A stretch of 64,000 nt of DNA, taken from NCBI GenBank assembly GCA_032719365.1, contig CM064872.1:70310752-70374751 (forward strand), in the 5' to 3' direction. A program made the translations under genes and the position numbers. Under the pieces are notes generated by a model. That model searched no databases. It saw only the letters and a list, made by a program, of their open reading frames with translations, and had not been told where the DNA came from. This stretch comes from Prinsepia uniflora (Eukaryota > Streptophyta > Magnoliopsida > Rosales > Rosaceae). Position 1 is the stretch's first letter. Each line of letters begins with the position of its first letter. Positions 13,773 to 23,217 of the stretch are shown one piece after another.

Positions 13773-16700
13773 TGTAACGACCCGTCCCAGGAGTCGGGAT
13801 TAGTAAAGTGATTAGTGACGGATTAGTACGCTTAATTGGTGGTTAGTTGGCTACTTTTGGACCTTGGGCGTAAAATGACGATTTTGCCCATAGAATGGGC
13901 AAAAAGTTGAATTTGAGTCCGGGCGGTCAATTGGACATTGGCTAGTGACCGTGACGTAGTTCAGGACGTCACGAATCCGTAGACAGGTGGCATGCCCGAT
14001 TCCGACATCCGAGGAGGAAGTTATGATGTTCGGAAGGTTGAGGGCATTACCGTAATTTGGTTAAATTATGGGGAAAAGTTGACTTTTCGCACGACAGGGT
14101 TTTTGTACGTAGACCTAGGACCATTAGGTAGATCTCGTCGTCTTGAGTTCAACGACAGGCGGCATGCCTTCATCGGACATTCGACGGGCGAGATACGGGT
14201 CTAGAACGGCGAAGGGTAAAATGGTAATTTTGATTCATAGGGGCAATTTGGTCTTTTTGCACATTGGGAATTGTGAAAATAGGATGAGGACAAGTGTACA
14301 GGTGCAAGTGGATATTTTGAATTTGGCCCATGGGATTGTGACAGGTGGCTGTGGTCTACTGGCTTCTACACACTTGCACGGTGTGTTTAATTAGGCCGTG
14401 TAATTGAGTCGTGCAAGGAGAGAAGAACAGAGGGTGAAATTGAGAGAAAATTGATCAATGGCAGTGTGTGTTTGTGTGTCTTGGTGATTGAGTGATTGAC
14501 TAGAAACTGAGTGAGAGTGGGTGAGTGAGTTGTGAGGGCAGCTCGTGTGAGTTTGGATGTGTGAGGAGAGGGTGAGTTCTCAGAAAAACAGAGAGGCAGT
14601 TTGGTGGTGGTGCTGCCGTGCTTGATTAATCGAGGCTGGTGGTGGTGTCCAGAGGACAGAGGAGGACTAGAGGAGTCGCGTAGGCACGACGGAGCTCACG
14701 GCGGCGGCCTGAGCACAGGTAATTTCTTCGATCCTTTTCGATGCTCTGTTTTTCCGTTAATTTCAAACGGTTAGTCGTGAAGTTAGGGGCTGAGTCGAGG
14801 TGTCTGGTAGGTTTTAATTGACTCCTTAGGTCCTTAGGAACCTGTAGATGTCGAAGTCGTGCTGGGGGTGACACGGGTGGTCAGATTGAAGAACAGGGGT
14901 TTTTGTTGGTCACGGGTTCGAGCTAGGGACGATGGGGTTAGAGGCCGTGTTGTTGTGTTTGGTTGAGGGGAATGGATTCCTAGGACTAGGACGAAGCTAT
15001 TGGTGGAAAGAGGGACTGATTTGGTTGCAGGTTGACGGAGAATCGGTCACGCCGGTTCAGACCGGCTGACCATCGAAGAAGAAGATGAACAGTACTCTGT
15101 GTACAGGCGCGTGAGGCCCACGCGCAGCCACTTTGGGCGGTGCATGGGGGCACGTGCGGTGGTTTTTGGGGAACTTTCCAACTAGGTTTTGGTCTAGACG
15201 TTGTAACGAATCTTTTGAGATAGGTTTCTGGTTAATCGGACGTCGTTTCGAGTTAGTTCTGCGGTATCGAAGGTTTAGGGTCTCGGTTCGTTACATTTAG
15301 AACCCGGGGATTTTCGTGGGGAATTAGGAGTACCTTAGAGGACGTGTCAGTGACTCGCTTTGGTGACTTGTGGCAGGATCGGGAACCCCCGAGGCGGACG
15401 AGGAACGTACAGGACGTTCGGGACGTGAGTGACGTGCCCGGTAACTGTGAGTGGACTTTTTCCTTAAACTGAGCATGCATTGTAACAACCCGTCCCGAGA
15501 ATCGGGATTTCTAGAGTGATTAAGGTGTGATTAGTAAGGTTAATCAGGGGTTAGGTGGTCCCGAGGGGTCCGGGAACTTAGAATGACGATTTTGCCCCTG
15601 GGATGGGCAGAAATGTTGACTTTTATTTCGGGTGGTCAATTGGGGACTGACCCGTGACCGGAACGTAGTTGAGGTTGTCACGAACCCTTAGGCAGGTGGC
15701 ACGCCCGATTCCGACATCCGAGGAGGAAATTGTGATGTTCGGAAGGTCGAGGGCATAACCGTAATTTGGGTAAAGTAGGGGGAAAAGTTGACTTTTTGGA
15801 TAATCGGGTTTTGGTAGGTTGACCTAGGATGGTTAGATAGTTCTTGTCGTCCTGAGTTCGATGACAGGCGGCACGTGTTCATCGGACTTACAAGGTGAGA
15901 GTTACGGGTCTAGGAAGTTTCGGTAAAACCGTAAAATGAGTAAAACAGGAGGGTATTTTGGTCATTGTGGCACATTGGGATTTGTGCACAGAGGAAAGGA
16001 ATGGACGGCTGGGATTAGGCCAGGTGGGAGTGTGTGGAGTGGATGGTGACACGTGTTGAAGGACTGGAAGATTCTGGTGGAATCCTGTGTGTTCACGGTC
16101 CCAAATAATTGGGGTGCAACCGTGCAGTCCTTCGAAATACAGAGAACAGAGGGTGAGAGTTTTGGATCAGTTGATCGATCTGAGTGCAAAGGTGAGTGGT
16201 TAGGGAATTGTGAGTGTGTTAGTGAGGCAAGGCGGAGCTGGTGGCCGTGAAATTGAGGTGCAATTGTGCACGGCGGCACGGCGGAGGTGAGGAGAAGAAT
16301 TGGGGGAAACAGGGAGGCCTTGAACGTTTGGTGGTGGCTACGCCGTGAGGCGGTTCAAATCAAGACAAGGAGAGGCTGAGGAGGTTGCAGGGAGTCTAAC
16401 GACCACCGTGGTAGGCGGCAGTGCGCACGGCGGAGCTGCAATCGAAGGGTAAGTCTTCCTGCTCTGTTTTCCCGTGGAATTTCATTTGGAAAGTCGTGAC
16501 TCTGGGCTGAGAGTCGAGAGGATTGGAGGTTAGGGTAGTGATCAGGGAGGTCCTAGGTGTCGATTAGGGTGGTCGCCGTGACGGGGCCGTACACGGCGGA
16601 GCTCAGTCGAAGATGGGTCTCTTTTACCCTGTTTCGGCAGTGAACTTCGAACGGTAAGTCGACAAGTTTGGGGGTGAGTCGACGGTATAGGAAGGTTGGT

Positions 16701-19700
16701 CTGGGTTCAGTGAGGTCTTAGGGATCGTCTTGTGTCACCACCGTGACGGGAGGTGGCTGGAGTGGAGGAGTCGTGAAACAGGGGTCGAAGGGCTGTCTGG
16801 TTTTGAGTTCAGTTGAGGGGATTGGGACAGTGTTGAGGTGAATGGAGTTGGGGAACCGATAGGGTTGGCCTGGACGATGCTGTTGGTGAAGAAAGGAACC
16901 GTTTTGGTGGACGGAGGAGGAAGAACCAGGTACGCCGGTCTGGGTGCAGACCACTGTACTGAACCCGGTTTGCTCGAGGAAGGAGGTGGTACTGTAGCAG
17001 CGCGTGAGGGCCACGCGCAGCCACTTTGGGCGGCGCGTGGGGGCGCGTGCGGCGGCGGATGGGAAAACGGTCAACTTGACTTTTGGTCTAGGAGTTGTGT
17101 TGAGTTTAATGGAGTTGGTTTCGGGTTAATCGGTTGTCGTTTGACTGTAGTTCCGCGAGGGTGAAGGTTTAGGGTCCCGGGGTTCTAGGTCTTCGGTTCG
17201 GGGATTTTTGAGGGCATCTAGGAGAGTGTTGGTAGATGTATTAGTGACGTAATTTGACGGTGTTTGACAGGATCGGAATTTCCCGAGGAAGCCGAGGAAC
17301 GGGCTGGACGTTCGGGACGCGAGTAGGGCTCAGTACTGTGAGTGGACCCTTTCTCTAAACTCGAGCATGCATAACTGTTTTCTATAATTGTTTTGTGGTT
17401 TTGATTATGATTCTATGATTATTGAATATGTTTTGTTGGTTTTACACTGTTGCACGTTTTTTGAGAAAAGATGGTTTCAGCACGTTTTACGAGAAAGGCT
17501 TGATTCTGATTATGATGCTATGATTTTGGAAAGATAAATGATTTCAATGATTTTAAGGGATTTTGGAACATGATTTCGATAATAAAGGTTTTCGGGTTTA
17601 GAAACGGATTTCGGAAATGGAAGTTGGTTTTAAAGTGGAAAAGTGGATTCCGGATTTGGGTTCGGAATGACGGTTCTGGATGCCGGGAAGGACATCGGAC
17701 TAGTGATTTCGGATTCGGGTTTGGATGTGGATTGGTAAATGGTTTTCAAATGGTTTTGGGATTGGATTTGCTGGATCTGGATATTGGGTTTAAAGACCCG
17801 AATATATATGTGACGGGGGACCGGCCGGATTGGGTTTAAAGACCCGGATTGAGTTTAAAGACTCGGGAGTTTAAAGACTCGGATATATATTGATTTCCCC
17901 CGTAGGCCTTGAGTTTAAAGACTCGGGAGTTTAAAGACTCGGATATGATTAAGGCCTGGATTGAGTTTAAAGACTCGGGAGTTTAAAGACTCGGATAGAT
18001 CCAGCAGGTTTGATCGGGAAAATGATGATTTGGTATTTATGGTTTTGATACGGTTTCTGATACTCATGTTATGGTTTCTTATGGTATTTTATAGTGTTTC
18101 TGTTCTTATGATGTTTAAGAATGATTCTTTTATTAATGTGTTTATAACTGTTGGTTATGCATGTGGTTTCAAAACGGAGGGTTTAACTCGGTTTTCTTAT
18201 AAAATGGTTTTTGAACTTTTGTACTTTCTGGTCCACTCACATTTTCTGTTTTAATTGCCCTCCAGGTTGTGGAGCGAGCGCGGGGTCTTGACGTCGAGGC
18301 AGTGTCCAAGGCATAGAAGTGACGTGAGGGATCCCAGAAGAGTTTAAAGGCTTCTGTGTGCGTGTACTTTCTCGGTTTTTATTTTCCTTGTAACGTAGTG
18401 CTATGCTCTGTAAACGATAAGGATTTTGGGATAATACGTAATTACTCCTGCGTTTGACTGGGTTCGAGTAAGTGTTCCTTAGGTGTTGCGTCGGGGAGTC
18501 AGACGGGAGCGGGATTTACCTCGGGTTTCGGGGTGAAACCGAGGTGGGTCCTGACTTGCATACCTTCTTTTAATTACTTGTTTTATGGTTTTCATTATGA
18601 TTTCATGATTATTGAATGCTTTATACCTGAAATGGCACGGTTTTTGAGAAATTGCGTATTTGTCACGTTTTACGAGAAAATCATGAATTCTGATTATGAT
18701 GCTATGATTTTGGAATTTCAACTGATAAATGGTTTTCAATGATTATAAATGGATTTGAGACATGATTTGATCATCAAGGGTTTTTCGGTTTTAGAATCGG
18801 ATTTCGGAAAGCGGAATTTGGTTTTAAAGTTGAAAAGTGGATTTCCGGATTTGGGTTCGGAATGACGGTTCTAGATGCCGGAATGGCTTTGGACCAGTGG
18901 TTTCGGATTCGGGTTTGGATATGGATTTAGAAATGGTTTTCAAATGGTTTTGGATTGGATTTGCTGGATCTGGTTATTGGGTTTAAAGACCCGAATTATG
19001 TTTGACGGGGGACGGGCCCAGATTGGGTTTAAAGACCCGGATTGAGTTTAAAGATTCGGGAGTTTAAAGACTCGGATGTACTGATATTTCCCCCGTAGGC
19101 CTGTTGAGTTTAAAGACTCGGGAGTTTAAAGACTCGGATTATATTGAGGCCTGGATTGAGTTTAAATACTCGGGAGTTTAAAGACTCGGATAGATCCAGC
19201 AGGTTTGATCGGATGATTATATTGGTATTTTATGTTTTACTGTTAATATTTTATATCGTTTATCCTACTGTGTTTATGTTGTTGCGGTTTCCATGATGGA
19301 AATGATGTGATTTATAAATGTTTTCAGAAATTGGGTTATGCATGAATGTTTTCAAAAAGGAGAGCCAAACCCTGGTTTGTTTATGAAACAGTTTTTGAAA
19401 CTTTTATTCTTTTGGTCCACTCACACTTTCTGGTTTTTAATTGCCCTCCAGGTCGTGGTGCTAGCGCGGAGGTTGACGTTGAGGCAGTGTCGGAGGCATA
19501 GAGTACTCAAGAGTTTTCCCGGAGTGGTTTCAGTGTTCCGTTGTGTGTGTACTCTGTGTGGTTTTGTTTTACTTTGTTTGGTACTATGCTCTGTATAACG
19601 GTTGACTTATGGATGTTTTAAATTCTCCTTCGTCTGACAGTGTAATTTGTGGTTTTCGTGAGGTTATTTCGGTCTTTAGTGTTGGGTTGTCAGGCGAGAG

Positions 19701-19748
19701 CAGGGTTCACCTCGGTTATCGAGGTGATAATCGGGGTGGGTCCTGACA
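13773..19748 (+). mobile_element. Solo LTR E, inserted in gag of C, split by solo LTR F
   Basis: It runs from TGTAACGACCCGTCCC at 13773 to GGGTGGGTCCTGACA at 19748, flanked by CTCAC at 13768-13772 and 19749-19753. Without F (15481-18556) and one duplicated TGCAT it is about 2.9 kb. A donor-like CAG/GTAATT is at 14719; the GC hairpin GCGCGTG-AGGCC-CACGCGC lies near 15107. Cassette arms are 15447-15456 and 19415-19424, far apart now only because F sits between. TTTAAAGACTC palindromes occupy about 18979-19192. The U5 motif GGAGGCATAGAG is near 19492 and ACTATGCTCTG near 19583. Confidence 0.93.
15481..18556 (+). mobile_element. Solo LTR F, nested in LTR E
   Basis: It starts TGTAACAACCCGTCCC and ends GGTGGGTCCTGACT (the final A of the usual CCTGACA is changed). 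TGCAT at 15476-15480 and 18557-18561 is the target duplication. The insertion point is the GCATGCAT just inside the left arm of the cassette of E. Donor-like GGGTAAGT is at 16449; the hairpin GCGCGTG-AGGGC-CACGCGC lies near 17001. Cassette arms are 17338-17347 and 18231-18240, with GGGTTTAAAGACCC and GAGTTTAAAGACTC palindromes at 17786-17998. Confidence 0.92.
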
Positions 19749-20305
19749 CTCACTGCAGCATCCAACAACTCTCGGAGGGTCGCAAATGATCCAGCCGTCA
19801 CTATGGCTCGTATCTCGCCTCGCAGGCCCAACTCAAACCTACGACACTTCTCGGCTTCAGTAGCCACAAACGCAGGAGCAAAACGAGACAACATCTGAAA
19901 CTTCTGTTAGTACTCAGCCACACTCATACTCTCATGTTGGAGTTGCAGAAAGTCAGCCTCCTTGGCATCGCGGAAAGAACGAGGGTAATACTGATCCAAG
20001 AACCGCTCCCTAAACGTCTCCCAGGTCACTGTGTGGGCGTCCCAGCCAGACAACTCGAGGGTATACCACCACTCATACGCCGTACCATCCAGTAAAAAGG
20101 TAGCCAGTAACACTCGATCCTCTGGTGGGCATCGCATCACTGCGAAAATCCGCTCAAGTCTCGTGATCCACCTTTGGGCTTCCTCAGGGTCTGCCCCACC
20201 ACTAAACGTCGTAGCCCCGAGCCGCTGGGCTCGCTCAATCGTAACACTCTCCGCATCTCTCGCCACGTCTTCAGGTCATGGATGGGGTTCACGTCTCGGA
20301 GGCAT

Positions 20306-20386
20306 AGTCAATCGTACGCTGAAAGAGGCATAGAATTAGTCAAACAACCTAAACACAACCTCGCAACAGACACAAACCAACAAACC
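20306..20386 (-). other. Leader of element C (part nearest gag)
   Basis: This is the untranslated stretch upstream of gag; it continues beyond LTR D at 23196-23217. On the minus strand it contains TTCTATGCCTCTTTCAGCG, complementary over 9 bases to the U5 motif GAGGCATAG. A second complement, ACTATGCCTCC, covers the gag start at 20298-20308. Confidence 0.7.
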
Positions 20387-21029
20387 TGTAACACCCCGGA
20401 AATTCGAGGATTTCCATATTGTAATTTATTGAGTGATTTGACGATTTTACCCCTGTGAATGGTATGGTCAAAATGTTGACTTTTTGATTGATGAACTAAA
20501 TGGACTTTGACCTATGACCGTGACGTAGTTCGGGACGTCACGAGTTCATAGACAGGTGGCACGTCCAATTCGGACGATCAGGGTAAAAGTTATGGCTATC
20601 GGAAGTTCAGGGGCATTACCGTAATTTGGACTCTCGGGGGGAAAATGTTGACTTTTCTTTTGACAACTAATTTTCAGTTGACTCAAGGACCGTTGGGTAG
20701 GCCTCGACGTCCTGAGTCCGTAGACAGGCGGCACGCCGAAATCGGACTTCGTACGAGGAAGTTATGGTCAGAAACGTGAATTCGGGAAGTTCGTGTCTCG
20801 GTTTTCGTGTCGAATATTAAATTCAGGAAATCTGATTGGAGGACACCTGGTGAGTGACAAGTGTCACTCACCCATTGGCTAGATTGGATCTGATCCACTA
20901 TTGGATTAATTAAACATTTGAACCAGCTTTAAATTTCAGCCTTTGGATTGAAAACCTCCAGATCTGATCTCAGCCCTTGATCTCATTTCTGAGATTCAAT
21001 CTGGGCCGTCCGTCATTTCCCTCCATCTC

Positions 21030-21035
21030 TATATA
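21030..21035 (+). promoter_or_regulatory. Probable TATA box of LTR D
   Basis: TCTATATATTC stands about 640 bases into the LTR, followed by pyrimidine-rich sequence. It would place the transcript start near 21060 and make the bases before it U3. Position and motif fit a pol II promoter, but nothing else proves it. Confidence 0.55.
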
Positions 21036-21562
21036 TTCTTCTACCCGACACCCACCTTCTGCCCATTTCAACCATCACACCTCCGCATTACAACCATTCT
21101 CTGTGTGCGTGTGAGTGTGACTAGGACTGAGAGACGACGGGGGGGCGGCAGGAACGGCGGTGGAGGCACGGTGGTTCACGGCAGGTGAGTAACCCGTGAG
21201 CTTTTTACTTTCAAAATTTGGAAGTCAACGTGTAGTCGAGTTTTGTTCCCTTTCTTGCTTCTCATGAGACCTAGGGACTGAAACAGACCTGTAGGCTTGA
21301 CTTCAAGGCTCGAGGTGGCCGGAATTGACGGGGAGGATAACCAGAAAATCTGAAGCTTCGGGTTTTGTTTGCAGGTAAGGATCTAATATTGTTCTCTTGT
21401 TTTTGATTCCATAGAACACTTTCTGGGACTAAGACGAGTATTTAGGAATTGAAAGGACTGAAAATGACCCAGAAATGAAGGAATGGCAACCGGGTCTCGA
21501 TCGCGGGTCTGATCGACCCGAGTTGCAGGAAAACGGGTCAACCCGTCTGATGACAGTGGTGC

Positions 21563-21895
21563 TGACGTGGCAACCTGTCAGTCTGTCAGATGACGTGGAC
21601 CAACCGTGAGCCGACACGTGTCACATGTCAGTGCACAGTCAGCACTGACATGTCAGTGACGTGGACCAGTCAGGGACTGCCACGTGTCACTGACATGTCA
21701 GTGACGTGGACCAGTGCCGTGCTGACACGTGGCACATGTCAGATCTGACACGTGGTCTGACAGATCAGTGTGGTGGACCAATAAGAGGTTGACACGTGGC
21801 ACCTGTCAGAGTCTGACATGTCAGACCTGACAGCTGTCAGATGACGTCAGCATGACGTCATGCTGACGTCAGCAGTGACGTCAGCGATGACGTCA
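21563..21895 (+). promoter_or_regulatory. Cluster of 14 ACGT cores (G-box and TGACGTCA type) in LTR D
   Basis: Within about 330 bases I count 14 ACGT cores, several as GACACGTGGC or TGACGTGGAC and five as TGACGTCA or TGACGTCAG. ACGT cores are the binding sites of plant bZIP factors. The stretch also has 14-bp palindromes ACTGACATGTCAGT (twice) and CTGACAGCTGTCAG, and a perfect 30-bp palindrome at 21842-21871 made of three TGACGTCA octamers joined by GCA and TGC. It lies downstream of the TATA box. Confidence 0.7.
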
Positions 21896-23203
21896 GCAGG
21901 AACTGTTCCTGCGATGACCGCCGCGTTGACCAGCGCGTGGGGGTGCGTGTGAACAGTGTTTCTGGTGGGACCACCACCATTCTTTAGGTTTCGACGATCC
22001 GGATCCAATGGCGGTGGTTTCGGGTCGATCGGAGATCCTTAAGTTGGTCAAAATAAGGTTTATTGCCTTGGAAAGCGCGTTCGGGCGGCTTTCCCGGGTC
22101 GGTTTCGACCTAGACTTTCATGGTTGAATGTTGGGGGTTTAATTTGACCTTTACGAATACTTGGACTTGACAGGGATTGTACATTTGTACCAGGACGAGG
22201 GTATACGTTCGGTTTCTAGCAGGATTGTACTGTGAGTGGGCCATTTTCTTAAACCCTTGTGTGCATAAATGTTTTCTGGTTTTATTATACTTATTCACAT
22301 GCTAAAACAATGATGGTTTTGATGATATGGAAAATATGGTTATGGCACGTTTCACGGTATTTGGGCTTGAGACCCGTCCGATGAAACTGAATGATTGGTT
22401 CGGATTCTACATATGTATATATATGTTTGCATGTGGATATCAATAAAATGTATTTGTTACTGCACTGTATAGATCCTTCCATATTATATTGTCTCCTCCG
22501 GATGAGGTACCCCGGAGAGGTCACGGACGTCTAGTACGTCCAGCGTCTATGACGCTAAGCATCGGGGATGCTGTACCCGAACGGGGTTCGGGGATTGAAC
22601 TCGGAAATTGAGACCCGAGTGGCACGCGTAGCCTTGTGATTGTGACCTTATTGGACGTCAGGGACGTCAGACATCAGGGATGTCGGGATTGGAGTGTATA
22701 GTGCAGCAACTAAAATTATGGTTATGGTTTTGTTATATGCCTTATGGTTCATATTATATGGTTTATGATTTTGGAATTATGGTGCACGCATGTTTGGAAA
22801 ACGGAGGGGTAAATTATATGTTTTACTTATCAAACGATTTCATAAACTTGAGTTTCGGTCCACTCACCCTTTAATGTTTTTGATAACCCCTCCAGGTCGG
22901 GAAACTGAGGTAGAGGAGGAACCAGAGGCTGAGGCATAGATCTACTTCTGCGTACCTGAACCCCTGCTGGGCGGTGTACCCGCAGGATTACTTTAGAGTC
23001 GTGCTCGCAAATTTGTAATTTTGGATTATATCCCTTGTCTGACATTCGTTTAATTCGGATTTTATGTATGACTTTAATTTGGTTATTTATGCTTTTAAAT
23101 GTTTTGAGGTTAAAATTGGTATGAATTATTGGGTGTCAGACGGGAGCAGGGCACGTCCCCTTGTGGTCCCTGTGGGATCGGGGCGGGTCCTGTCAAAACC
23201 TAT

Positions 23204-23215
23204 GCTCTGATACTA
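23204..23215 (-). promoter_or_regulatory. Primer binding site of element C (tRNA-iMet)
   Basis: On the minus strand TAGTATCAGAGC follows the LTR end after a two-base spacer. It matches the complement of the 3' end of plant initiator Met-tRNA (TGGTATCAGAGC) except for one base. Confidence 0.85.
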
Positions 23216-23217
23216 AT

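Larger units (their letters stand above)
13201..20305 (-). pseudogene. gag (and start of protease) of element C, split by LTR E
   Basis: Gag forms the particle that packages retrotransposon RNA. The minus-strand start MPPRREP lies at 20305; codon 10 is a stop (20276-20278) and another stop is at 19907-19909, both otherwise in frame. The core with YEWWYTLELSGWD and FLDQYYPRSFRDAKEA is preserved. At 19754 the frame is broken by LTR E and continues at 13772 (RVEASLP...). There the zinc knuckle CYYCGERGHFRRDC is intact, followed by a Gly/Arg/Ser-rich stretch. The start of the protease region can be traced to about 13200, then similarity to element B ends. Length and order match element B. With an LTR inserted and two stops it cannot work. 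Confidence 0.88.
20387..23195 (+). mobile_element. Solo LTR D, inserted beside the primer site of C
   Basis: TGTAACACCCCGG opens and GGCGGGTCCTGTCA closes it. AAACC at 20382-20386 and 23196-23200 is the target duplication. It is a more diverged subfamily: it has a clear TATA box, a dense ACGT-core array, and cassette arms GTGAGTGGGC (22232-22241) and GTCCACTCAC (22858-22867), which can still pair through one G-U. Donor-like CAG/GTGAGT is at 21185 and an acceptor-like TTGACAG near 22172. Confidence 0.92.

Noticed and set aside
15447..19424. A cassette of nearly 4 kb in LTR E
   Set aside because: Its size results from LTR F inserted between the arms; without F it is of normal length.
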